From: Antedon mediterranea
Taxonomy: Eukaryota; Echinodermata; Crinoidea; Comatulida; Antedonidae
Direction of reading: 5' to 3'
Assembly (NCBI RefSeq): GCF_964355755.1
Contig: NC_092679.1
Coordinates: forward strand, 11,274,932-11,338,931
DNA length: 64,000 bases
This document shows, piece by piece, positions 53,263-64,000 of this stretch. The number at the start of each line of letters is the position of its first letter. The first letter of the stretch is position 1. The notes beneath the pieces are model-generated. The model was not told where the DNA came from, did not search any database, and worked only from the letters and a program-made list of their open reading frames with translations. The translations under genes and the position numbers were made by a program.

Positions 53263-55110
53263 ATACGCCTGTGTTGAGCCTATCTGCATGAGATCGATAC
53301 ACAACGCAGCATATTAAGCGTATGAACACGGACGCATTTCATATAATCCTTGTATACAAAAAATGCGATTAACAATATATTTAATTTATAAAAAAAACAT
53401 TGTGCTTCAAAAAGAATGTGTTGTAATGTATAAGGTCTTAATTGGATTACCATTTTTTATATAAATGTTTTTGAACACATTTACGGCTGTCATCTTGTTG
53501 GTTCCCCCTCCTGTTGGAATCACTTTTCAGTCTGGAGTACGCCCTCTAGCCTTCAGCTTATAAAAACTCTCTGCTAAAAACGGAAGATACTGAAGTCAAG
53601 CGCGAAAACATGTGGTTTCTCTTTGCCCTACACAATATGTCTTGTAGTGTTATTTTTGTAAACAAAAATGAAATACCTGTACGGTACGTTTCTATCGGCA
53701 TCCATTTGTAGACGATGAACTGAACATACACCTACAGTAGGCCTAGTCTAGTTTTTACTTTAATATTTATTAGCGTAGGTAAGTGTAGCTAGTTTGCCGG
53801 TGGAACATCGTGCCTCTAATTCAGTCTCCAGTTGTAATTTTGCACTGTCGTAAGTGACGATAAAATTACTAAATTACATGATGATGACGCAAAAAACAAT
53901 TCAATTTTTAACTATAGTCAGTATAAGCTATAGAGGTAAATACTTTCTTTAGATGTTATTGCTATTTAATTAAACAAATAGGTATCCTTGCTTATCCAAG
54001 GCCTTGCAATCTCAACTAAATGTAGTCTAGCAAGGATTGCCTACAGTAGACTTACCTTTCATTCAATCGGAATGAATGACAAGAATCTATTGGATCATTT
54101 TTCAGGTCATGTTTGCTCTAATGTAATTAGGTTATATGCATGATATGCATATAACCTCTTGATTCTGTCAAAATCTTTATTTATTTATTTATTCTTTCCT
54201 TAGCACTATTTTGTCCGTGCATTATCTTGGCATCAGTTTATTCTAGCTAAGTCAAGTTTTCAGAGTATATTCCTCATGGCCAGGAATCGATGTGGTTATA
54301 TTTTCACGATGCGTAATAAAAAATTACGCGGTCTACGCGCGATTTTACGAAATCACGTTTGTAATCATATCTTCACAAGCATGAATCACAATTAAACAAA
54401 ATTTGGTACTCATAAATTTCAGGTCATATTTCATCATATGGCAATAAAATTACGTGCGTAGCGCATATAACGCTTGCGTACGCGCGCTTAAAATGTTCAA
54501 AATTGTCAAAATTTATTTTCGATGAAATTAGAGTACGTTTCAGGCAATTTTAAGCATTTAAAAAATTGCCATGAGTGCGCAGATTTTTGCACGCGCACTG
54601 CGCGTTAAACGTTAATGCGCACTCTTTTTGCCCGATTTCTGTTTTACAATCTTTCTTTAATAATATCATCATATTTGATTCAGGTTTCAACTCGAAATTG
54701 CGTTATACGAGCACGTCAAAAGTGACTGGCTACGCACGTATAAGTTAACAAAATGGTGAAAATATGCTAAATTTTAAAATTAATATATATCGTCAGAATG
54801 CAGGGGAACACCTATTTTTTATTTCATTTTCTTGAAGTGTATGTATCATATGTATGATTTATTATCAAATAAAGAGAACAAAAGTTGATTAAGTCATCAT
54901 TAATTGCATATTAAATTTTAAAAAAATAATTTCGACAATCAAACAAATTATGACATTTTCTTAGGCCAAAATAACAAACTTAACATTAACTTTCTTCCTT
55001 CAAAAATTCATATATTAAAGTTAAAAGTATGTAGTTTGACAGTGCATCATTTGTATACATTTTAAAGATGTCATCATAGTAAAAAATTATAATTCATTTC
55101 GGTATGTAAT
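53263..55110. other. No gene; palindrome and CpG-rich motif block
   Basis: A perfect 13-bp inverted repeat AGGTTATATGCAT / ATGCATATAACCT around GAT lies at 54129-54157. The segment 54310-54740 is unusually rich in GCGC/CGCG words (TACGCGGTCTACGCGCG, GCGTACGCGCGC, GCACGCGCACTGCGCG) compared with its AT-rich surroundings. No reading frame explains it. Confidence 0.5.
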
Positions 55111-56427
55111 TAGGTATCCCAATGAAAAAATTCAGATTAATTTTTTTACATTTTCTTTCAGTTAACCATAAAGAACTTAATGTAATTAGCATTTTGCAAT
55201 TTAAATGATTGAAATCCGATTACCCGTTCTAAAGTTATGGTTATTTAAAGTGGTAAAAAAATATACGATTTTTTGCCTAAAAATGGTGTTTTTTGCAGTT
55301 GAAATTGGAAGCATTTTTAAAAGGTTATAACTTTTACAATAATTAGTTAAAAGTTTTGAATTTTGTTAAACCTATAGATATCACAGAGTTGTACAACTCT
55401 ATTTTTTTTGGAGCCTCAACGAAACCTATTTTTTAAATTATTGGTCCGCAAATTGGTAGGAAAGCATTTAACGCCCATTTTTGCTGGAATTCCCTAAAAA
55501 ATGAAAAAACTGCAACTTTTCAATGATCTGTAACTTTTGAACTACTGTACTAATTCATTTAATTTTTTTTGTACTTGTTAGAATGTAGTGTATATTTCAT
55601 TAATAAATATATTTCAGATGTGTATATGAAAAAAAAAAATTTTTTTAATGGTGAAATTTAAAATTATAAAAAAAAAAATGAAAAAGTATGTTAAAAACGG
55701 TGTGTACTGTTTCCTTTCTTTTACACTAATTTTCGGTAAGTATAATTATTAGAATATTTTAATATACTTTATATTTATAATTTCAATCATAAATACTATT
55801 ATATATAACTTTTGAATACGTAAAACAAGATTTTAGGCCCATATGATTATGACACCAAATCTAAGCCGGGCTGCTAAGTAAGATATGCTCTTTTAAGGCA
55901 AACGCACAATATGGGTCAAAATAAACTCATTTAAAATAATCAATGTTAATTAAAACAATTAATTGTTTACCTGAATAGTATATATAACATTATAAAAATT
56001 GTTTTCTTTTCGTATTATTACGTTATTAAATTGAAATACGGAGCTAAAGTTTAGGCCAAGTCACGGCTTACTCGCGATCAGTAGTCGCTCCCGTTAAAGT
56101 ATTTCGGTCGCAGTTAATGACTTTCGGCCGCCGTATACAGAGTCAAATGTAACGTTGGTAAATTAGCTTAATAAATTTCCTCGGTACATTTTAACCTAAC
56201 GCATTTGCATTGTATACTTGCATAATAAATCTTCCGCACATTACATCAATTTTAAGTTGTTAAATTAATGTGTAAAACCAGATATTCTACGACGGAAAAG
56301 GACATGTCAATCTCCGACATCGCTGCTGTCACACATCTCGCGTCGAGCCGGTCGAACTCGAGCGAGGAAAACTAAACAACGTGTTCAAAATATGGAACGT
56401 ACCATTCGCTGATAGGGTGCATTAATG
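55111..56427 (-). repeat. Inverted-repeat arm A' (partner of 41466-42597)
   Basis: Starts TAGGTATCCCAATGAAAAA and ends GATAGGGTGCATTAATG. Reverse-complement identity to arm A is high over ~1.1 kb; A' keeps a ~60-bp block missing from A. See arm A for shared words. Confidence 0.8.
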
Positions 56428-56433
56428 TCGAGG

Positions 56434-56456
56434 TTCAGGGGCCGAAGGCCCCTGAA
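56434..56456. other. Perfect 10-bp GC hairpin
   Basis: TTCAGGGGCC - GAA - GGCCCCTGAA directly beyond the outer end of arm A', followed by A7. It could be a terminal hairpin of a mobile element (Helitron-like), but no CTRR end follows at the usual distance. Confidence 0.5.
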
Positions 56457-56459
56457 AAA

Positions 56460-58970
56460 ATTTTCTATATTGACCTTTATAAGACTCATTTTAATGATGG
56501 TTTATATGTGTAATTTTTTACATTTTTTTTTATTAATAATATTATCATTGTTCAGGTGAATGATTTTAATAAAGCAAAACATTACTTTTACCATGGACGT
56601 AATTATACGTACCTCCCGGTTTATACCTCCATGCTTTGACAGTGTAAGTGTAGGCCTACCATTTGGACCTAAACATAACTGCCTTTGTGGTTAACTTGCC
56701 CCTGAAGAACGCCTAGGTCTAGCTAGCTTGCATGAATTAAATTAAGTTGTTCGATTTAGCCGAGAATATTTTTTCAAGATAAAAACCTCTTATTGATATT
56801 CATGCCGCACAACAACCACGTAGAAAAACATCACGATGTACTTACATGAACGAACGTACATTTCGCCAGGTCTGCGGCCTGGGCGATGAATGATCTAGGC
56901 TATCATCCGAGCCATACTACAGTATACTCGCGCTAATGATGTAATTCACAAAATAAAAAATAATAACAGTACAAGATATATAGTATGTTTCAATTCAATG
57001 TTTTTTTAATAAATACACGTAGTCGGGAAGTTACTCCACAAAGCAGTCGGCGTGGAACGGTTGATTAGCCTACAGTTTAATTCGCCGTTTTTTTTTAATA
57101 TTCTCCATGATTCATTCATACAGAGGAGATAAGAAAATCGCGCACAGCATGCAAAGCTAGCAAGCTGCATGCTAGGTTGTGATGTTCACTCAAGTGGAAC
57201 TTGAGCGTACCGTCCAATCAGCATTAAGTACATGACAGTTCTGCTTGGTTGATTTTCAAAGCTGTGTGTTTTGTGCTAGGCTAGCTGCATTGTGCGATGT
57301 GAGCTTGTGTTAGCTAGAATATGCCCGATATTTCGCGGAAAAAAAAGGAATTTAGGGTGGGCGGACAGGTACGTCTGACGCTGGGCGGAAGGCCTTAAAA
57401 TTAGCTTTAGACTGGGCGGGAGGCTTTTAGGCAGGGCGGCCCCGCCCGGCTCCGCCCTGCACAATTACATCCCTGGATTATACACATGATTTATAATGAA
57501 ATCTAGATAAAAATTAACTTATGTCTTTATTATTATGTAACAACAAATGTGGTTTATGACATTATACGCATATGGATCTTTGATCGGATTGTGATACCGG
57601 CTATGGTGTTCGCGTTAGCAAGGTCCTATCATATATTATAAATAATTAAAGATTCTGAGAAAATCAATCAATCAATATATCTTTTAAAAATCAATTATCT
57701 TTATTTAAATCAATGCATATAACCTATAATTCGTCATAGTGACGAATTAAATCTAGTTTGTACTTTAAAATTTTAAAATATAATAATAACATTGCTGCAT
57801 TTTCAAAGACAAGTCTTTCCTTACACATTGTTTGATTTTCAAGCTATAAAAAAGAAACAATAAATGCTAGGCCTACCTCGACAGTATTCGACGTCATGGA
57901 GAGACTACTGGGGAGAGAGAGTGTGATTGATAGACGATCGCGAATGTATGAAGGCTAGAGAGAAAATGCTGTGCTTTTAAAACATAGTCTACTATTGCCG
58001 TCTTCGTCTTATTATAGGCCTATCCAGAATAATTACAGACAATTTTTGTGCTACGGAAGTCGCCATCTTGCAGAGATAACAAGCAATATCGGTACATGCA
58101 TCGGCGTTTGTCACCACAATTTTTCTGTGGTGCCCATTCTTATACACTGTTATGTTTTTTTCGATAGTGAAAAAATATTTTTATTTCTTTCAATCATACA
58201 GTGATGTAGGCCAATCTTTTAACATTTTACAGTAATATTTTTTCACATACGACCCTCCGTTTAAGAATTTAAGAATGAGGTGTCCTGATATTCCCTCAAA
58301 GCACTACAGTAGGTTATTTTTGTTTTTTTTTACGCTCCGCTGGTCATGACTGTTCACCATAAGAGAAGCTAACACCTTGTTCATTTATAAACATTAGATT
58401 AGACACCAGCTCAGAAGCTGATGCATGAGGATGATTAACATTTCACCACTCTGGCGTGAGCATGGTTTTAAGATACCGTATTATATACTACTGTATATAA
58501 ATAAAATATATAGATAATAATATGCAGTTATAAATCAAACTACAGGGCCTAGGCCTAGGATAATATGTAAAATGATTATGTGAGAATAATAATGGATTGA
58601 TAATAAAGGTGGAAAATGATTAGATTTATGAACGCCGGTATGTTAGACACCGAGTTATACTTGCTTGATAATTTTCTTGTATTACCTACAGTACGTTTCA
58701 GAACGATATGATTAGTTTTTTTGGTCTCATGGCATGAAACGCGATACTCTCTGCTTTACCGCAATCTTTCACATGTTTTTTTTAAACTCAGTACGAGAGG
58801 GTGGCTGGGTGATGACGATTAATAAGATCGTGTACCTGGATTTTGTGTCACACGACATGAAACATAATACCCTCTCTCTCTAAAACTGCTCACATATTTT
58901 TTCCCCTCCAAATTCTGGTTGGGCCTTTTTCTTTACACATGTCGTAATCATTTTAAAAGGCCTAAGCCTA
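56460..58970. other. No gene seen
   Basis: Mixed AT-rich spacer with a C/G-rich patch at 57356-57455 (GGGCGGCCCCGCCCGGC) and a 9-bp inverted repeat AATTCGTCA / TGACGAATT at 57728-57748. The frames at 57276-57464 (minus) and 57971-58204 lack family resemblance. Confidence 0.4.
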
Positions 58971-58975
58971 TGTTA

Positions 58976-60228
58976 CAGGGCTCGATTTTTTAAATTTTAC
59001 TAGCTAGACCACTGGGCTTGTTCAATGTGAGTTTCACTAGCCCACTGGATGTTTCACTAGTCCGCTTATTGACTAAATCTTACTGGGTATATACCGCACA
59101 CCTGAATCAAAACTAACTAAACTACTGTAAGTTCTAGTTAGTTTATAAATACAGTAGTGCCACAGACAAAAAGTTTATCATGTAAAGCAATGAGTGAATG
59201 CACTAAATTGCTCTCCTTGTACTGTATTTCAAATAAAATATGACCACCCAACCCCACTATCCTCACACACTAAATCCTAGCACCTACTCATGGACTTCAA
59301 ACTATACTGCGGTAATTTTTTTTATAGAAATCCGGCCATGGCCTAACTTGACTGGGTGCCATTGGCCAACCAGGCATACTTAACCTCTGGCTAGCTAGGC
59401 TACTAGGCCTATAATAATAAATAATATAGGGCTAGGCCTAGAACTAGGCCTAGAAATTAAAAACAAAAAAGTACCTGTATTTCACAAAGTAATACAAAAA
59501 AAATATTAATGACAAGTTACTAAGTATATCATTTGAATATTACATCTTAAAAATGTAATTAAGGAAAGGGTATTTGGCTGTGTTTACATACGGCGAAGAG
59601 CTAGACCAGCTGCTGGGATGGTGAGACTAGAGCACATGTTTTGTCACTAAATTTGGGTAACCAAATTGGTTGATTTTTTTCGGAGAAAAAAAATTAATTA
59701 AAATTCCAAAGACAGAAGTGAAGCATCTTCCTCTAATTAATAAACATAGGCCTACTTCTATTAAAAATTTTTTGTATTAACTATATTTTATACATTAAAA
59801 TTGATTTGTTCAATAAAAGCAACCATTTGGTTGGTACTTGTTCTGGCTTAAAAGACTAGTTGAGGCATTTATCTGACACCGCACTGGATACACTGTGAGG
59901 TGTAATGGAAGTAAATTGGCACTTGAAAGCAGACAGGGGAATCCCCTTATTGGTGACTTGACACGCTGATTTAAGGAGCGTGATTAGTTGCTCTCCTTCG
60001 TTAACGAGGAACGTGATTGCGAAGGCACTCTATAAAAATGATGAACTACAAACAATTAGGCCAGTGGCTAGAGTATTTTAATAATGCATTTTAAAAGTCT
60101 AGGCCTAAATATTCTCTAGCCTAATTATTTCCACACTAGACACCCGGGCTTGATGGGCGGAAGATTGACTAACCCAGAGCAGTTTTAACTAGACATTGTA
60201 CGCCGGACTAGTGAAATATCGAGCCCTG
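58976..60228. mobile_element. 1253-bp hAT-like non-autonomous element
   Basis: Ends CAGGGCTCGATTTTT and (reversed) CAGGGCTCGATATTT; CAGGG is the common hAT terminus. TGTTA flanks both sides (58971-58975, 60229-60233), shorter than the 8 bp expected for hAT, so the duplication is partly eroded or the class is different. TTTCACTAGYCC words repeat near the left end and AGACTAG-like words near the right. No ORF. Confidence 0.65.
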
Positions 60229-60233
60229 TGTTA

Positions 60234-61300
60234 TATCTTAATATGGAATATATATTTATTTTGCATATATTTTGTTGGTGTCCTAGCCTAGGCCTAGGTG
60301 TCGTTGTTTTTATAATTTGTAGGTATTCCAAGGTAGGATTAAAGAATTTATAGTGTAGGCCGCCGAAACAGGCTAGACTCGACTCTCTCTACGTGAGCAT
60401 AGGTCCACCGGCCCGATGCCGTTTCGTCGGCGGTTTCCGTCCAAATTATATGAATGTAAAAGAAGTAAAATAACCAACAAATACATGTATTATTTATTTG
60501 ATGAACATTTTTGCGAATTTTTATGGTTTTTTTAAATTTGGCTGAAGGATTTTAAATTTGGCTGTTTTTCAAAACCTTTTGCCGAAAATTTGACCTTAGC
60601 GCGAGCATAGAATGTGATGTTTTCCTGAATTATTATATTCTGTTAAAACGATCAAAAACAGAAATTATAACGATCTGCTGCTTTTTAATACTCATTGTTC
60701 TCTTATTAAAGGCACTATGGGCGTGCCATAGATACGCATGTTTAGTTTGTTTTTGTTGCTAAACTCATCGTTTTAATTTTTAACATAAATTCGAATGATT
60801 TTTGCTACAAAATTTGTGTTTTCATAATTAATTAAGCCTTCTCTCGTTTGGTAGGTATTTGCAACATTCTGAGTCTCATTAGTACTAGTAGTATAGTAGG
60901 ACCCTCTGCCGTCGGCGGCAGCTCGGAGGAGTCGATCGTAGAGAAGGAGCAGACAGCATGCAAAAAAAAAAAAAGAAAATGCCTCCTACACAGGCCTGCA
61001 AATCTATTACTGGAAAAATTACAAATTCATCATTACGTATGCAATCGCCCATTATACTCATGTCTACATACTTACTAATTAAATGCCTGTTTCAGACGTT
61101 TTGACGTTTCTTCAGTTCCGCGCTTTTTTGTGTTCTCTTCTTTGAAATTGATCCGATGATCCAGAGACCCATGCCCGACACACGATGATGATCGAGAGCT
61201 AGCTGTTAGCCTCTCAGAAAGTTGTGTGCGTATGGAACGGAAAAGGGGCATATGTTACAAAACACCAGCTAATAATGGCACGATGTAGTTATAGACCGGC
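60234..61300. other. No gene seen
   Basis: AT-rich DNA with a short GC patch (60385-60430) and A12 at 60962. The 76-aa frame at 60848-61078 is compositionally odd and unsupported. Confidence 0.4.
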
Positions 61301-62275
61301 AGCCCAGAGACATTTGGTTAGATGAGCTAGGTACCAATATCTGACTATTTGAGTGTGTTGGGGGTCACTTGAAGTGAATGAAAATGGGAGTCTGCTGGGT
61401 ACCCCCTGCTGCGTCTAGACCGGGGGGACCCCGAAACGTGCTAAAAAATCGGCACAGGTTAGATGAGAGAGATACCACCTAATTTTACCACCATGGGATG
61501 CCCATTGGCATCCTTATAACAGTATCACAAACGACAGACTTTTTCTCTGCTGCAAAAGGCCCGCCAGACCCCCCCCCCCCCCCGAGGGAGGGCCTAAAAT
61601 GGGGTTAGCATAGATGAGTGAGGTACCACTCAAAATCAATTCCAAACGAACAAGTTGTGTTCATACAATACTAAATGGATAACAACAGACTAATTGTCTG
61701 CTGCACCGCAAGTGCGAGACACCCTAAAGTTAGACTAGAGGCCCCCCTTCCCCCAACTAACCCAGCTTAGATATTGTAGATACCACCAGCAACCAATGTT
61801 ATATGATTTAGCACATTGTAAGCAATACCAAATGACCTATTACAGACTATCTGAACACTGCCTTGGCCCTGGCAGACCCCTCTAAAGTTAGATTAGAGAC
61901 CCTCTTTCCCCAACTAGCCCAGCTTAGATATTGTAGATACCACCAGCAACCAATGTTATATGATTTAGCACATTGTAAGCAATCACCAAATGACCTATTA
62001 CAAACTATCTGTACACTGCCTTGACCCTGGCAGACCCCTCTAAAGTTCGACTAGAGACTCCATTCCCCCAACTGGCCTAGCTTAGATATTGTTGATACCA
62101 CCAGCAACCAATGTTATAATTATGATTTAGCACATTGTAAGCAATACAAAATGACCTATAACAGACTATCTGTACACTGCCTTGGCACTGGCAGACCCCT
62201 CTAAAGTTCCCCCATTTACCCCAAGTATATAGCCTACCTTAGATATTGTAGATACCACCAGCAGCAAAAAAATAA
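61300..62275. repeat. ~157-168-bp tandem repeat with a divergence gradient
   Basis: CTTAGATATTGTAGATACCA starts at 61766, 61923, 62091 (one change) and 62238, with shared GCACATTGTAAGCAAT, AATGACCTATTAC, ACACTGCCTTGRCCCTGGCA and CTCTAAAGTT. Two or more older units upstream (61440-61740) keep only GGTTAGATGAG / GATACCAC / CAGACT / TCTGCTGC words. A C17 run lies at ~61568. Non-coding. Confidence 0.8.
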
Positions 62276-62807
62276 CCACCCAAAACAACATGTTTAATTG
62301 AATAAAGTTTAACTTTAATCGAACTAACACAAAACAATTGAAAATATATCACATCAATGACGATAAAATGACCATTACCATTCTAAAGGGGAAAATAGTT
62401 TAAGAGTTTCAATTAAAACTTATATATTATAAGCCAAATATATATAACAAGTATGGATTCGGGTAAATTTAGCATTCCTTGCCTTTGGATGTCAAAGATA
62501 CATCCGTCTGTAACTCTTGGACATATTTTGAGAGAAAGCTTAGTAATCACCCTAATCAAATTCAGGATTGTAGTAACTTAATCTTAAGTGATTTGATTAA
62601 TTAATAGTGGGTAATTTTAAATGCTGTATATTATAATCTTAATCCTGTATTCATATGTATATATATATATTTATAAATCCAAAGGCAAATTACTGAAAAA
62701 ATGACAATGCTGTGGGTATCAGTGGCTGGATCTCAATGGAGATACAAAAAAAAAGCGAAAAGCTAAATCAAAACGATAAAGTAAACAGCCAGAAAAGTTA
62801 GCAGAGC

Positions 62808-62834
62808 TTTCGCGCAACACTAGCCCTTCATCAG
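62808..62834 (-). other. Hammerhead-like motif upstream of the right-edge PLE (inverted)
   Basis: On the minus strand CTGATGA, AGGGCTAGTGTTGCGC, GAAAGCTC. The would-be stem II GGGC...GCGC has one mismatch. This is a recognisable PLE end motif lying in inverted orientation to the downstream ORF, as an inverted tail would. Confidence 0.4.
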
Positions 62835-62989
62835 TGCAAGTCTTATATAGATGCGTTGAGGCTGCAAACGTGCTCAATTGGAATCAAGAGCGAATATATA
62901 TTTTTATAAAGTAGATGGAACACGGACGTCTATTACACGGTGTTTTACGTTAAACGATCTTCAGATAGACTGAACACTACCGTATCTCG

Positions 62990-64000
62990 ATCGAAAAAAA
63001 TATAAAAAAAAAAAAATATAAATATATATAATTTTATTTTATGTACTTTATTTATGTAGATATGTAGTACTGTATCTATTTAAAAAGGTATTTGAACAAA
63101 ATTAGAGATCTCAATGAGATCCAAATTGACAATTGCCGCAAAATCCTCACTGAGTTTGACGTTGAAATTCACTCTAGAACTAAGAAGTTGAAAAGAGAAC
63201 TTCCTGCATCCTAGTTTCAAAACAAATTCTGGATTATCGCCAATGACTGCCGTAAACAATCAACGGTAATGGCCCGAAGGGAACATCACAAATTTGGTCT
63301 ACCATGCAGACTTGGTCATTTCAACACAAATGACTCTACCTTCGGATGACTTCAGGGCTTTTAGGAAACCCTGCAGAAGGTTCGTTGGGACATATAACAA
63401 GAATCAGAGCAACACCTCTGATTCAGTTGTTGAAATTAATTGTCGACTTTCCGAAGGAGAGAAAAAACTTCCTTCCCGAGGACTTAAATTCTGCCCAAAA
63501 CCAAGGCAGGTCGGCGCACAACAAGTATCTTTGGATATAGAGTCTTTTTCTAGAAGATTACGATTACGTGAATATTTTGCTGATTCAGACAGCAGCACCA
63601 CACAAAACGAAGGCAACGTTAACAAATTTAAACCAAAAAGTTCCTGGAATCCACCTAAAAATCGTTGTCCAGCTTTAGAAACATTTATCCAGGCTATTGA
63701 GGAGGATGTACAAAACTACGTCCCGAGTCCAGATAAACGTGACAATCTCAAAACAAGAGAGGCAGGCCATTGCCAAATTGCGTCAGTGTAATGATATCAT
63801 CATTAAACCCGCTGATAAAGGTCCTGCCACTGTTGCTATGGACATCAAATTTTATTAAGAGGAATCCTTAAGACAGCTTCATTATATATCGTAAACTCAC
63901 AACGGAACCCACCCCGGAAATTGCGGATAAGGTGGCAAAATCTGTTTCTGTGATGGTAAAAAAAAACACTCCATCGATCCTAAGATTTACAGTTACCAAA
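62990..64000 (+). pseudogene. 5' part of another Penelope-like element, cut by the window edge
   Basis: From ~63086: YLNKIRDLNEIQIDNCRKIL, a helical segment ending TAG, ARREHHKFG, then in the frame 63294-63791 VVEINCRLSEGEKKLPSRGL, KFCPKPRQ, SRRLRLREYF and ALETFIQAIEED. After another frame change, QAIAKLRQCNDIIIKPADKG, PATVAMD (the ADKG block before RT motif A, seen also in the intact PLE at residue ~259) and a TAA. Three frames and internal stops mark it as dead. The catalytic RT and any GIY-YIG part would lie beyond 64000. Confidence 0.65.

Noticed and set aside
56434-56456. Helitron 3' end
   Set aside because: A good GC hairpin is present, but no CTRR terminus follows at the usual distance and no Rep/helicase sequence is seen.
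60848-61078. 76-aa open frame with a Lys run
   Set aside because: The Lys run comes from A12; no splice sites, homology or regulatory context.

Overview
This window is AT-rich, gene-poor and repeat-dense eukaryotic (animal) DNA. Evidence for a metazoan: exon-sized coding blocks flanked by AG/GT splice sites, metazoan-style domains (THAP, SWIM, P2X7-like C-terminal, Roc-like P-loop), several Penelope-like retroelements, a LINE 3' end, tRNA-like SINE heads and many TIR elements with target-site duplications. The pervasive AGGCCTA/TAGGCCTA motif and the transposon mix suggest a marine invertebrate deuterostome, perhaps an echinoderm or hemichordate; that is inference and no diagnostic host gene settles it.

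Layout. 0-3 kb: the 3' end of a Penelope-like element (PLE), degenerate exons of two accessory (probably transposon-borne) genes, and a broken Ty3/gypsy-type gag-protease remnant. 3-6.1 kb: non-coding, ending in a cluster of CGTATACG palindromes. 6.1-8.05 kb: a SWIM zinc-finger fragment joined to a DUF7869-like transposase C-terminus, then a P2X7-like C-terminal domain gene with two frameshifts. 8.9-10.9 kb (minus): a three-exon THAP-domain gene whose first intron holds a 755-bp MITE with an 8-bp TSD. 11.3-12.2 kb: two phase-compatible exons of a P-loop (Roc-like) gene. 13.6-18.5 kb: transposase-like fragments and a hAT C-terminal domain split by a full-length, intact, apparently young PLE. 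18.8-24.2 kb: a second DUF7869-like fragment, a second copy of the accessory gene seen at 1.9 kb, a 5'-truncated PLE and a four-frame relic of a conserved transposon-like protein.

24.3-64 kb holds essentially no host coding sequence. It is a mosaic of tandem arrays (30.5-31.2, 32.0-32.8, 37.4-37.6, 42.6-43.6, 61.3-62.3 kb), TIR elements (33.5-34.8 with a nested MITE, 37.7-38.2, 40.5-41.2, 44.9-46.8, 47.4-48.5, 51.1-53.1, 59.0-60.2 kb), tRNA-like heads, a minus-strand LINE 3' end (36.4-37.2 kb), a large A-B...B'-A' inverted-repeat arrangement (41.5-56.4 kb), and the 5' part of another PLE running off the right edge.

The best-supported object is the PLE at 15351-18410. It has a single 857-aa RT + GIY-YIG ORF, two 138-bp direct pLTRs that read as identical, an inverted tail at its 5' end that runs into a second copy of the ORF start, and a 13-bp TSD. 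Removing it restores an in-frame hAT C-terminal domain. Short hammerhead-like motifs (CTGAnGA - hairpin - GAAA) recur at the PLE ends in this window, in varying states of decay. No operon-like co-operation between genes is evident; most coding pieces belong to unrelated, broken mobile elements.
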